NCBI GenBank assembly: GCA_949361645.1
Contig: OX442417.1
Span: 14,435,954 to 14,499,953, forward strand
Source: Spongilla lacustris
Lineage: Eukaryota > Porifera > Demospongiae > Spongillida > Spongillidae
Direction of reading: 5' to 3'
DNA length: 64,000 nucleotides
Program-made: the position numbers and the translations under genes
Part shown: positions 30,950 to 43,255 of the stretch, piece by piece
Position numbering within the stretch: the stretch's first letter is position 1
Layout: every line of letters begins with the position of its first letter
The notes under the pieces: generated by a model
What the model was told of the DNA's origin: nothing
Databases searched by the model: none
The model's input: only the letters and a program-made list of their open reading frames with translations

Positions 30950-33830
30950 CTTATTACTTTGAAATCCTCTCCCTCCCCTCCCCTCTCCTCCCTTCTCCCC
31001 TCCCTTATCCCTTCTCTCTTCCTTCTCCCCACCCTTCTCCCTCCCTTCACCTCTCCTGTCTCCCTTTCTCCCATCTCCCTTCTCCCTCCCTTCTTCCCAC
31101 TTTCCCCCTCCTTTTCCCCTTCCTTATCCTTCCCTTCTCTCTCCTCCCCATCGCCCTTCTCCCTCCTCCCCTTCTCCCTCCTCCCCTTCTCCCTCCTCCC
31201 CTTCTCCCTCCTCCCCTTCTCCCTCCTCTCCTTCTCCCTCCTCCCCTTTTCCCTCCTCCCCTTTTCCCTCCTCCCCTTCTCCCTCCTCCCCTTCTCCCTC
31301 CTCCCCTTCTCCCTCCTCCCCTTCTCCCTCCTCCCCTTCTCCCTCCTCCCCTTCTCCCTCCTCCCTTCTCCCTCCTCCCTTCTCCCTCCTCCCTTCTCCC
31401 TCCTCCCCTCCTCCCTCCTCCCTTCTCCCTCCTCCCCTTCTCCCTCCTCCCCTTCTCCCTCCTCCCCTTCTCCCTCCTCCCCTTCTCCCTCCTCCCCTTC
31501 TCCCTCCTCCCCTTCTCCCTCCTCCCCTTCTCCCTCCTCCCCTTCTCCCTCCTCCCCTTCTCCCTCCTCCCTTCTCCCTCCTCCCCTTCTCCCTCCTCCC
31601 TTCTCCCTCCTCCCTTCTCCCTCCTCCCTTCTCCCTCCTCCCCTTCTCCCACCTCCCTTCTCCCTCCTCCCCTTCTCCCTCCTCCCCTCCCTTTTCCCCT
31701 CCTTTCTCTCTTCTACCTCCTCGTCCCTTCCCAAATCCATCACTAGTGATGAAATCCCTAGTAGTACTACATGTAGATTTGGTGTATAATTTTATTATGT
31801 GAGGTCATAGCATGTCACTCCCTCCCTCTTTTCCCCTCCCCCTCCCTTCTCCTCCCCTCCCCCTCCCTCCCTCCCCTCCCCTCCACATTTCTCCCTTCTC
31901 CCCTCCCTACTCCCTTCTCCCTCCTTTCTCACTTCTACTCCTCCTCCCTTCCCAAATCCATCCCTAGTGATGAAATCCCTAGTAGTAAATGTAGATTTGG
32001 TGTATAATGTTATTATGTGAGGTCATAGCATGGTAATAAAGCAGCCAGCATGTGTGTAAAAGTATACACGTATACCCCTTCCCCTCCCCTCTCTTCCCCT
32101 CCCCTCCCCCTCTCTTCCTTACTTCCTTTCCCTCATACCTCCCTCCATTCCCCTTCCCCTCGCTTCCCTTCCCCTCCCCTCCCCTCTCTTATCCCCTCCC
32201 TACTCCCTCCCTTCGCCTCTCCTCTCTCCCTTTCTCCCATCTCCCTTCTCCCCTCCCTTCTTCCCTCTCTTTCCCCTCCCTTATCCCTTCCCTTCTCTCT
32301 CCTCCCCATCCCCTTCTCCCTCCTCCTCTTCTCCCCTCCCTTTTCCTTCTCCCCTCCCTTCTCTCTTCTACCTCCTCCTCCCTTCTCCCTACCCTTCTCC
32401 CTTCCCTTCTTCCTTCCCTTCTCCCCTCCCTTTCCCTACCTCCTCATCCCTTCCCTTCTCCCTTCTCCCTCCTTTCTCTCTTCTACCTCCTCATCCCTTC
32501 CCTTCTCCCTTCTCCCTCCTTTCTCTCTTCTACCTCCTCATCCCTTCCCAAATCCATCGCTAGTGATAAAATCCCTAGTAGTACTACATGTAGATTTGGT
32601 GTATAATTTTATTATGTGAGGTTGTAGCGTGGTAGTAAACCAGCTACCTCCCTCCCCTCCCCCTCCCTCCCTCCCCTCCCCCTCCCTCCCTCCCCTCCCC
32701 CTCCCTCCCTCCCCTCCCCCTCCCTCCCTCCCCTCCCCCTCCCTCCCTCCCCTCCCCCTCCCTCCCTCCCCTCCCCCTCCCTCCCTCCCCTCCCCTCCCC
32801 CTCCCTCCCCTCCCCCTCCCTCCCCTCCCCCTCCCCTCCCCCTCCCTCCCTCCCCTCCCCTCCCCCTCCCTCCCTCCCCCCCTCCCCCTCCCTCCCCCCC
32901 TCCCCCTCCCTCCCTCCCCTCCCCCTCCCTCCCTCCCTCCCCTCCCCCTCCCTCCCTCCCTCCCCTCCCCTCCCCTCCCTCCCTCCCCTCCCCCTCCCTC
33001 CCTCCCCTCCCCTCCCTCCCTCCCCTCCCCCTCCCTCCCTCCCCTCCCCCTCCCTCCCCTCCCCTCCCCCTCCCTCCCTCCCCTCCCTCCCTCCCCTCCC
33101 CTCCCCTTTTCTCCTCCCCTCCCTTTCCCTTCTCTCCTCCCTACTCCCTTCTCCGTCCTTTCTCTCTTCTCCCTTCCCAAATCCATCCCTAGTGATGAAA
33201 TCGATTTGGTGTATAATTTATTTTCTTATGTGAGGTCATAGCATGGTAATAAACCAGCCAGCATGTGTGTAAAAGTATACACATATACCCCTTCCCCTCC
33301 CCTCCCCCTCTCTTCCCCTCCCCACCCCTCCCCTCCCCTCCCCTCCCCTCCCCTCCCCTCCCTTCCCCTCCCCTCCCCTCCCTTCCCCTCCCCTCCCTTC
33401 CCCTCCCTTCCCCTCCCTTCCCCTCCCCTCCCTTCCCCTCCCCTCCCCTCCCTTCCCCTCCCCTCCCTTCCCCTCCCCTCCCCTCCCTTCCCCTCCCCTC
33501 CCCTCCCCTCTCCCTATCCCTTCCTCCCTACGCTCCCTCTGTATCCTCCTTCCACCCTTCCTTCCTTCCCCACCTTTTCTTCTCCTCCCCTCCCTTACTT
33601 CCTTCTCCCTCATACCTCCCTCCCCCTTCCTCCATTCCCCTTGCTCCCCTCCTCTCCCCTCCCCTCCCCTCCCCTCCCCTCCCCTCTCCTCCCCTCCCCT
33701 CCCCTCCCCTCCCCTCCCCTCCCTTCCCCTCCCCTCCCCTCCCCTCCCCTTCCCTCCCCCTCCCTCCCTCTCTTCCCCTTCCCCTCTCTCCCTTCCCCTT
33801 CCCCTCTCTCCCTTCCCCTACCTACATGTA
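30950..33830 (+). repeat. polypyrimidine satellite with conserved spacer
   Basis: Nearly 2.9 kb of C/T-only sequence in blocks with different sub-repeats: CTTCTCCCTCCTCCC (31.15-31.7 kb), CTCCCCTCCCCCTCC (32.64-33.1 kb) and CCCTCCCCTCCCTTC (33.3-33.8 kb). Between the blocks a spacer of about 100-140 bp recurs at about 31732, 31952, 32547 and 33176: AAATCCATC.CTAGTGATGA, GATTTGGTGTATAAT, TTATGTGAGGTCATAGCATG. Long open frames here (up to about 300 codons, both strands) only reflect the lack of stops in C/T repeats. Confidence 0.95.
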
Positions 33831-36313
33831 CTATTACCCTTCTACCTACCACTACACCCTATACATGTACCTCTCCTTACCTACTACTATGATGCTTGTG
33901 CCTCAGTCGCAATGTGCACTTATTGTGTTATGTGTGATGTGTACTTGTGTATGTGATTGTGTGCAACAAGTGCTTTGGTCAATCATCATGACAGGTTGGA
34001 TCTGAATGTGTGTAAGGATGAAGGGATCAAGACTTCCAAACTAAAACTGATTTTAAACATATGTTCTGCATTCTTGTAGTACTTTTTTAATGAATCAATT
34101 TCAAGGCTTATAAAATATTTTATTGCACACATATGTACTGGGCTGTTGACATGCATGGCACCAACAACATGCTATTAATGGTATAAGATGTACAGTGCAC
34201 ATTAACCCAGCCATGGCGTATGAAGAACGCTGTTAGCTTGCCCATGTTGGGACCCTTTCCCGGCCAGAACTTGAGGTAATTCGTGTGATTCTCTTGGTGG
34301 AAGGGTATGGATGGGGGAGAGAGGGATCCACGGATTGAACGCAGAAACGGACTCACACATGCAGTCTATATGGACACTTATTTATGTGGAGGGGGTGTTT
34401 TTAAGTCGTAGGGAGTATCAGAATATCTTATGCAAACCTTGGATCTTCTTAGCAGCGTGAAGTGTGGCTTAGAAGAGATATCTAAAAAGACATAACAATC
34501 CAACGTATATGCGTAGTGTATTCCTGTTCTATCCTATGGCTATTTCAATCTCTCATAACAGCTACCATGTACATTACACACGCACACATACCTAATCATA
34601 TTCATGCTTTCGGTAACCTCAAAGTCAGACCTTAAGATGCAAGCAGCTGCAAACCTATGTCCAGACATGTCAACAATCCATAAATGGAAGATATCTGGAT
34701 TCTATGAGCACATTCATGAGAAAGGTTCCTATTCTGATCTGGAATGAGACTATAAAACTCAAAAACTTTTACATTTTTCTGACAAAATGGAAGCTCGGAC
34801 AATAAAACTGATACACATTATCTTATCACTTTGATATACACATGTAGTAACCCAAAAAATAAAAAGTGTGCCCCACCCCCACCCCCTTTCTGCCCCTCCA
34901 TCTTTTTACCTCACTACTCAAGCTCAATCCATGTACATGTGTACTAGTGTTGGTCAGAACAGTGCTGGCAACACGGCATGCCACTATTACATGCAGTCAT
35001 GCAGACCCAAGTTGACTGTACTTGCAGACATATATGTCAGAGTCAACCTCCATCTAGTGAGGCCCAATGCCACTGCTATCCTCACCAGATGTGTTTTGCA
35101 TTAACTATAGGCTAGCTATGTGTGCTCATGTGTATAAGTATTGTATTATGCATTCATATTATTAAAAACTCAGAGTACATACACAATTACATTACATGTA
35201 GAACACAATGCAAAAAATAAATAACAATAATGCTGCACATTTAATACATCATATTGAAGGAATGTAAGGATTCAATTTAATATTTGCAAGGGTTTGTAAA
35301 CTAATATGAAATGCATGTGAGTAATAATCTAAGCAATGCCACCAGCCTAGCCTGTAAGAGCTGCAAATGATTTGACATTGTAACAACTGAGAGGATTATA
35401 CCATGTGTTGCATTGGAAAGGATTTCATATCGATCCTTACAACACATACAATTTTTTAGATCTACCCTATCCTGGAGTGATAAATGACACACCAGCAAAC
35501 CGATATCATACATTACTTACATATACATGTAGAAGTAAAAAAACATGCAGTTGATTAGTTACTGATCCTATTAAATAATCAGTCTATTTAGTATTATAAA
35601 CTTGATTCAGTTATAGCAGACTATATATAACATGCAAGTTCACAATCATATAAATGTACACAAAATCAGTGCTAACGATACATACATGTACTTTGACAGA
35701 TTAATAACGCATTACAGTATAGGAGAAATGAAACAAATAGCTATAGACTACTTAGTACCCCTATATCCTACATAATGCACTTTGCCGACATAAATTATAT
35801 ATATATATACTAAGGATGATAGTTATAATAGAACACAATTTGAATTTCAATCACACTACAAAGGATTTTAAAATCATTTATAGAATCAATACTTCATTCG
35901 ACGCGCTTATATAATTAACAATACAGCGTTGTTGAAACACATCCATATATTATAATTATATATGTGTGTACATGTAAGGGTGCAGTATAGGACATTATAT
36001 ATACAATGTACACTCGATCAATCGCGCGAGCTCAATGCTAAAACATTCTGAATACATTTCCCTGAGTCTCTTTCTCTTGCAATTGTATTGTACTAGTATA
36101 TACATATACGCAATTGATTATTTATTATATTTAACGGTGGGCGTTGCACAATACCAATTCAATGAACATTATTCGCAAGTATAGAGTCTATTGATATTAA
36201 AAAAAAAAAGAATTTATCATTATTATACATGCTTATATAATAGCAATCTTTAGCATTTGCACGTGCATTGCAATATCGCCTTGTGGGACAAAGCTGGGCA
36301 GCTCTTTTGAAAT
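33831..36313. other. intergenic, no gene seen
   Basis: AT-rich sequence with scattered TACATGTA palindromes. I see no domain-bearing frame. A minus-strand frame at 34356-34120 (78 codons) is unremarkable. An A run and TATAAT-type AT tracts near 35.8-36.2 kb lie upstream of the BEN-domain gene and may include its promoter, but no element is definite. Confidence 0.4.
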
Positions 36314-38036
36314 ATGGCAGCAACTGGTAGTTAGATCTAAATGGGCATTTACATATTGTTTTTATTTCTTTCCTTCCTCAATGCAGACATTGTCGTTGGC
36401 ACGCAAGCCAGTGAAGCCACGCACGCACTCGTGTCATTTTATAATGAGAACGATGCGTATTGTGTTGTCCCTATCTTCAAAGTTTCTGGCAATCTCGTCG
36501 TTGGGACTGAATGTTCCGTTCAATGGACAAAGAGAAAGTCATATCCAGCTATATTGATTGCCATCGGTAAACTGCACGGAAATAGTTGTGTCAATATGCA
36601 TGTTTTGTTGAATTCGAACAGGAGACGAAGCTAGCATGATATTGGCAGAGAAAGAAGCCGTTGAATCGGATACAGATGGGGACCAGGCGACAGCAGTAGA
36701 GACTGCCAATTGCAAGGCCTCGGAAATATTACCGAAAAATACCACCCCTCAACATGTATGTACAATACATGTATATCGTGGAGAGAGTAACCATTATTAG
36801 TAATTCGTACAAGGTACCATCCAAGAAGCCACGTCAACGAAAAACGCAGCTGAAAACACCAACTATAAAAAGGAAGCAAGCTCGCTCGGAACCGTTTGTC
36901 ATCAAATGCGTTGGGTCTCCTGTAGTGAAGGTAAGCTTACATGTATAGCACTATAGGTGTTATTTTTGCCGCATGCATTCAAATACCGCGGCAATCATAT
37001 ACATGATTACGAGGCCTATACATCTGCAGGATAACATTCAGGCTACACCTGGACAGGAAGACGAAACTACACAATGTGACACCAGTATACCGGTTTGTGT
37101 ATTAGTGCAACTGAAGTCAAATTGCATTTTTCACACCAAATTGATCAGTGTGGCCGTAATTAATACTGACATGTAAATCTTGCAGGATATACGTACTCTT
37201 CAAAATGAACTAGAATCTGTAAAAAAGAGTGTATTACAATTAGAGAGGATGCAATCTGAAATGAAATCAATGGTGAGTTACACTGTATAGACGTATAATT
37301 TTAATACATGTGGTGCCCAATGCATGTATATAGGTTCTTTCTTCTGTGAGTAACCTTAAAGTTGAAATTGAAGCTTCAAAACAAAGTGCGCTGGAGTTGA
37401 ATGGGAAGCTGTCAGAAACGAAGTTAATGGTTGCAGATGTAAAGAAGAGTGTGGACGTACTGCTTGATCCAGTTTTTGAGGTATTATCACTGTTATGCTT
37501 GAGCACATTTTATACTTATTTCCACCCCTTAATAACAGCCATCATTTTTTTTAAATCCACAATCCAATTACGATCAATCCCAGTCATCACCATTGTCAGA
37601 GCAATCTACTCTTGAAACTGTGACAATGCCGGAATTTCAGCAGACATTGCAAGTAGATATAAGTACACCTGTGATCTCATCCATACCATGTATACCTGAC
37701 CAACACGAGAGCAGGCCTACTACAAGTAGCAGTCCAGATGCTGGCATAACAGTGACTTGCTCAGCTGGATTTTTAGCCGCTATCAAATCAAAAAGTTGTT
37801 CAAGGGTGAACTTCTCAGCAAACTTGGTAAGAAGCCTATTCACAGAGGAGGAGAGAAAGACCTCAAATGTCAATGGTAAAAACAAAAAGAAGCTAGACGA
37901 AGTGCGAATGCAGTCAGTGAAAGAGGCCACAATGTACATGTACCCCTGTGAAGTTGGTGAAAAAGTGGAACAAGTGTGGATAGGTTGCATAAAAGCAATA
38001 GATGAATCGAATAGAAGGATTAACCGTACCAAATAA
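36314..38036 (+). CDS. BEN-domain protein, 8 exons, intact
   Basis: Exons 36314-36326, 36387-36566, 36622-36755, 36814-36930, 37030-37092, 37186-37272, 37334-37480 and 37584-38036 total 1194 nt (397 aa plus stop). All junctions are GT-AG and in phase. The start is ATG at 36314 (MAAT), chosen because the 13-nt first exon joins in frame to DIVVGTQASEATH. The N-terminus has a compact domain with YCVVPIFKVSG, VGTECSVQWT and YPAILIAIG; the middle is basic then coiled-coil-like (DIRTLQNELESVKKSVLQLE). The C-terminus is a BEN domain: LVRSLFTEEERKTSNVNGK, KKKLDEVRMQSVK, then WIGCIKAIDESNRRI. BEN proteins bind DNA and often repress transcription, so a nuclear role is likely. A possible polyadenylation signal AATAAA is at 38321. 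It is the only undamaged gene in the window. Confidence 0.85.
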
Positions 38037-38320
38037 GTGCATACATGTATGTGTCCTGTATAAGTTTGAATTTTTTTGGAGCCATACATGCACATTGTAA
38101 TGTCAGTTGTGGAGAGGGGATTGACTATCCTTGTACAATCTATATGTTTATACCAGCAGCTTGGTCTCCATGCATGATGCATCTGATGCTTAATCACCAT
38201 CTGATAGAAGCAAGGAATGTGTCAATGACTTCCACACTTCTCCACCTCCCCGTCACTTCTGTGGCAATACTATATAACCCAGCTCATGGCAGTTGGACTG
38301 TTATAGACACAATGTCAAAA

Positions 38321-38326
38321 AATAAA
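38321..38326 (+). terminator. candidate polyadenylation signal
   Basis: AATAAA lies 285 bp after the BEN-gene stop. This is plausible for its 3' end but unproven. Confidence 0.4.
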
Positions 38327-38746
38327 CAATTGTCTAAAACATTGATTTGATGATGTCATCCATGTGTGTAATTTGGTTAACACAGAGAGGTGCCCTATAA
38401 CGAGTGAAAGAACTAGATAGAAACAGCCATCCACTTGTCCATTGACAGTTCCCATATAGTGGTAATGTATGTATAGGCTCTATTTATAAAGCCACTCTTC
38501 TAGATGATATAAATATTATATAATATATATAAGGACAAAAACAAACTACAAACCAGAACACACATGTATAGCTAAGAGCAATTATGTGTAAAAGTTTTTT
38601 TAAAATTGTTGCAGTGTTGAAGAATGAGGAGATATGTGCTATATTCCTGCAATGTCCTCCTGATAATCCTTGGGTGTATGAACTCATGAGAACACAAAAC
38701 ACCAATCCACCCCTTTTTATGTGTCTGCAGTGCTTCCAGCTGTCAC

Positions 38747-41640
38747 ATAAATACTCATACATGCAAACATCATGTTAGATTACATGTTAGTCAAACCTTA
38801 TATGGTAACTACATGAAGCAATGAATTTTGGCTAACTAACATAACTGCAAATAAAAATAGGAAAGGTAGAAAGAAATCCTTATACAAGAGCCCCAGTCAT
38901 GTGTGTATAATAGTGGGGGAGGTGATTGGTGTGATGTGGGAGGGAGTGGTGTGGTGTGTGAGGTGAGGAGTGGTGTGATGTGTGAGGTGAGTGGTGTGAT
39001 GTGCGAGGTGAGTGGTGTGGTGTGAGGTAAGTGGTGTGATGTGTGAGGTGAGTGGTATGGTGTGTGAGGTAAGTGGTGAGATGTGCGAGGTGAGTGGTGT
39101 GATGTGTGAGGTGAGTGGTGTGATGCGTGAGGTGAGTGGTGTGGTGTGTGAGGTGAGTGGTGTGGTGTGTGAGGTGAGTGGTGTGATGTGTGAGGTGAGT
39201 GGTGTGATGTGTGAGGTGAGTGGTGTGGTGTGTGAGGTGAGTGGTGTGATGAGGGAGGTGAGTGGTGTGATGTGTGAGTGGTGTGGTGTGTGAGGTGAGT
39301 GGTGTGATGTGTGAGGTGAGTGGTGTGATGAGGGAGGTGAGTGGTGTGATGAGGGAGGTGAGTGGTGTGATGTGTGAGGTGAGTGGTGTGGTGTGTGAGG
39401 TGAGGAGTGGTGTGATGTGAGAGGTGAATGCTGTGATGAGGATGTGAGTGGTGTGATGAGGGAGGTGTGTGGTGTGATGTGTGAGGTGAGTGGTGTGATG
39501 TGCGAGGTGAGGAGTGGTGTGACGTGTGAGGTGAGTGGTGTGATGTGTGAGGTGAGGAGTGGTGTGATGTGTGAGGTGAGTGGTGTGATGTGCGAGGTGA
39601 GTGGTGTGATGTGTGAGGTGAGTGGTGTGATGTGAGAGGTGAGTGGTGTGACATGTGAGGTGAGTGGTGTGGTGTGAGAGGTGAGTGGTGTGGTGTGTGA
39701 GGTGAGTGGTGTGATGTGTGAGGTGAGTGGTGTGATGTGAGAGGTGAGTGGTGTGACATGTGAGGTGAGTGGTGTGGTGTGAGAGGTGAGTGGTGTGGTT
39801 GTGAGGTTAGGAGTGGTGTGACATGTGAGGTGAGTGGTGTGATGTGTGAGGTGAGTGGTGTGATGGGTGAGGTGAGTGGTGTGATGTGTGAGGTGAGTGG
39901 TGTGATGAGGGAGGTGAGTGGTGTGATGTGTGAGTGGTGTGGTGTGTGAGGTGAGTGGTGTGATGAGGGAGGTGAGTGGTGTGATGTGTGAGGTGAGTGG
40001 TGTGATGTGTGAGGTGAGGAGTTGTGTGATGTGAGAGGTGAATGGTGTGATGTGTAATGTGAGTGGTGTGATGAGGGAGGTAAGTGGTGTGATGTGTGAG
40101 GTGAGTGGTGTGGTGTGTGAGGTGAGGAGTGGTGTGATGTGAGAGGTGAGGAGTGGTGTGATGTGAGGTGAGTGGTGTGATGAGGGATGTGAGTGGTGTG
40201 ATGAGGGAGGTGAGTGGTGTGAGGTGAGTGGTGTGGTGTGTTAGGTTAGGAGTGGTGTGACATGTGAGGTGAGTGGTGTGATGTGTGAGGTGTAATGTGG
40301 AAGGGAGTGGTGTGAGGAGGGAGGTGATATAAATACTCATACATGCAAACATGTTACATTACATGTTAGTCAAACCTTATATGGTAACTACATGAAGCAA
40401 TGAATTTTGGCTAACTAACATAACTGCAAATAAAAATAGGAAAGGTAGAAAGAAATCCTTATACAAGCGCCTCAGTCATGTGTGTATAATAGTGGGGGAG
40501 GTGATTGGTGTGATGTGGGAGGGAGTGGTGTGATGTGGGAGGGAGTGGTGTGATGTGTGAGGTGAGTGGTGTGATGTGAGAGGTGAGTGGTGTGATGTGC
40601 GAGGTGAGTGGTGTGGTGTGTGAGGTGAGTGGTGTGATGTGTGAGGTGAGTGGTGTGGTGTGAGAGGTGAGTGGTGTGATGTGAGAGGTGAATGGTGTGA
40701 TGTGTAATGTGAGTGGTGTGATGTACGAGGTGAGTGGTGTGGTGTGTGAGGTGAGGAGTGGTGTGATGTGTGAGGTGAGTGGTGTGGTGTGTGAGGTGAG
40801 TGGTGTGGTGTGTGCGGTGAGGAGTGGTGTGATGTGTAATGTGAGTGGTGTGATGTATGAGGTGTGTGAGGTGAGGAGTGGTGTGATGTTTGAGGTGAGT
40901 GGTGTGGTGTGTGAGGTGAGTGGTGTGGTGTGTGCTGTGAGGAGTGGTGTGATGAGGGAGGTGAGTGGTGTGATGAGGGAGGTGAGTGGTGTGATGTGGG
41001 AGGGAGTGGTGTGTGAGGTGAGGAGTGGTGTGATGTGTGAGGTGAATGGTGTGGTGTGTGAGGTGAGTGGTGTGGTGTGTGAGGTGAGGAGTGGTGTGAT
41101 GAGGGAGGTGAGTGGTGTGATGAGGGAGGTGAGTGGTGTGATGAGGGAGGTGAGTGGTGTGATGAGGGAGGTGAGTGGTGTGATGAGGGGGGTGAGTGGT
41201 GTGATGAGGGAGGTGAGTGGTGTGATGTGGGAGGGAGTGGTGTGATGAGGGAGGTGAGTGGAGTGATGAGGGGGGTGAGTGGTGTGATGAGGGGGGTGAG
41301 TGGTGTGATGAGGGAGGTGAGTGGTGTGATGAGGGAGGGAGTGGTGTGATGAGGGAGGTGAGTGGTGTGATGTGCGAGGTGAGGAATGGTGTGAAGTGAG
41401 AGGTGAGTGGTGTGATGTGCGAGGTGAGTGGTGTGGTGTGTGAGGTGAGTGTTGTGATGTGTGAGGTGAGTGGTGTGATGTGTGAGGTGAGTGGTGTGAT
41501 GTGGGAGGTGAATGGTGTGGTGTGTGAGGTGAGTGGTGTGGTGTGTGAGGTGAGTGGTGTGGTGTGGGAGGTGAGTGGTGTAATGTGAGTGGTGTAATGA
41601 GGGAGGTGAGTGGTGTGGGATGTGGGAGGTGGCTCATGTG
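38747..41640 (+). repeat. 21-bp minisatellite, duplicated as a 1.58-kb unit
   Basis: Unique sequence starting ATAAATACTCATACATGCAAAC occurs at 38747 and again at 40329, a 1582-bp step. Each copy leads through a shared single-copy stretch (ATGAATTTTGGCTAACTAAC, TCCTTATACAAG) into an array of GTGATGTGTGAGGTGAGTGGT units (21 bp), with GAGGAGTGG and GATGAGGGAGG variants. Because 21 is a multiple of 3, the minus strand stays open for 300-400 codons as (SHHSPHT)n. I regard this as a by-product. Confidence 0.95.
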
Positions 41641-42248
41641 AGTGTACACCAGCTTATTATTACCCTATTGCAACACTTACATGTAGTCAGTCCATCTTCC
41701 AATGCAGCTACACTTACATGTACTCAGTCCTTCTTCCAATGCAGCTACATGTACTCCATAGTTAACCTGCACACACCATGAATATCTAACTGCTGCGCAG
41801 GAAGAGCTAAGCTTTGTGTGAATATAACTTCAAATGCAGTAAGGCGATTAGTAACCTTGGAGTGCGAATCGTTTAGTCCTAAAACTTTAGACGAGTTCTG
41901 GAAATTCTTCATGGTGGTCAGATTTATACGCATCATACCACTTACTTTGTACTACGAGGCAGTCAATCATAACGACATTGCGCACACAACTAGGCCTGTC
42001 TAATCTGCCAAACAAATATTTTGATTTTATTCATCATACGATATCTATATTACGCGTAATAAGCTTACGTGTACTACATGCATGAAACATATACATACCG
42101 GTAACTCACAAATTCACTTATAAGCATCCATGGAGTTGTTGGCTAATATATTACTATTACTGGCGTACGCGCAATAGTATATTTTAATTTTATACTAAAA
42201 TATTAAATAACATCCAACTTAACTAATACACTTATTGTGGAAGCTGCC
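41641..42248. other. non-coding
   Basis: A two-copy repeat of about 44 bp (TACATGTAGTCAGTCCATC and TACATGTACTCAGTCCTTC, each followed by TTCCAATGCAGCTACA) lies at about 41680-41755. Otherwise no feature is supported. Confidence 0.4.
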
Positions 42249-42726
42249 TTAATAACCGGAGGGTTCACCGTTTAGAAGAATAACTCGAGGTATGACTGTT
42301 TTCAAGTGATCGATGTACTTTGCACATATCTGCGGACTCAGTTTTCTCCAGAATGTCTTGATACCATCGATTAAAGATTCTTCATTTCTCGGCTTAATCT
42401 CTGTCCTTAAAAATGTTTTCATCGAACCCCACACGTTCTCAATAGGGTTCAGATCCGGGCTTTCAGCCGGTGTCTTCCACCAGTTCACGTTTTTGGTGGC
42501 CATGAATTCCCTAGCGTATAAACTTGTGTGCTTAGGATCGTTGTCTTGTTGAAAACGATGTGCGTCAGGGAAGATTTGTTCGATGAATGGAAGTAGCCCA
42601 GCTGATAAAATTTCCGTGAATCGGGTAGCTGTTAAAATTCCTGTAAAAATAACGATTTGAGTGGCACCACGTTTAGAAATACCACCCCATATGTGCACTT
42701 TGTGAGGATGCTTAGGTCGTGGTTTC
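42249..42726 (-). pseudogene. Tc1/mariner transposase, C-terminal part
   Basis: The minus strand encodes HPHKVHIWGGISKRG, the catalytic-region block RFQQDNDPKHTS and the block SPDLNPIENVWGSMK, which together carry the second Asp and the final Glu of a DD34E transposase. It ends at a stop at 42249 after RVILLNGEPSGY. This stretch is uninterrupted (about 158 codons). The N-terminal half, including the DNA-binding domains and first Asp, falls in the adjoining 200-N gap, so integrity cannot be judged. Confidence 0.9.
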
Positions 42727-42926
42727 NNNNNNNNNNNNNNNNNNNNNNNNNNNNNNNNNNNNNNNNNNNNNNNNNNNNNNNNNNNNNNNNNNNNNNNNNN
42801 NNNNNNNNNNNNNNNNNNNNNNNNNNNNNNNNNNNNNNNNNNNNNNNNNNNNNNNNNNNNNNNNNNNNNNNNNNNNNNNNNNNNNNNNNNNNNNNNNNNN
42901 NNNNNNNNNNNNNNNNNNNNNNNNNN
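42727..42926. other. assembly gap, exactly 200 N
   Basis: A round-number run of N marks a scaffold join of unknown true size. The sequence on its right (G-rich, 42927-43060) shows no transposase, so the join may be wrong or the element truncated. Confidence 0.99.
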
Positions 42927-43029
42927 TAATTTTAAGTGGGCGTCGTGGTGTAGTGGTGGTTGTTGGGCGCTCGAATACGGGGGGAGGGGTCCCCCTCGCA
43001 ATTAGCCAAATACAACTACTGTGGGGGGA

Positions 43030-43255
43030 GGGGGGGGGGGGGGGGGGGGGGGAAGCGGCCTCGCATTTGGCCAAACACGGTTTGCGTGCGGAATGCGGAT
43101 GTTTCTCAAAATCAAGACTCAAGAGGCTCTTGACGTCCGTTCACGATTACGCGATAATTAACTTTGGTGCATTTTGGCGCCCCCCTCGCCCCTGCGCCCG
43201 TGCTTGTGCCCGGGGACATTATGATATGTCTCCCCCCCCCCCCCCCCCCCCCCCC
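43030..43255. repeat. poly-G and poly-C tracts
   Basis: G run at 43030-43052 (23 nt) and C run at 43232-43255 (24 nt), about 180 bp apart in opposite orientation. A further G run lies at 43830-43848 and a C run at 44847-44865. Confidence 0.9.

Noticed and set aside
30790..33890. Open frames of 180-318 codons of Pro/Leu/Ser or Glu/Gly/Arg
   Set aside because: Pure C/T repeat DNA lacks stop codons in most frames; both strands are open equally.
38836..41649. Long minus-strand open frames rich in His and Ser
   Set aside because: They follow directly from a 21-bp tandem repeat without stops in that frame; no start context, domain or flanking exon supports a gene.
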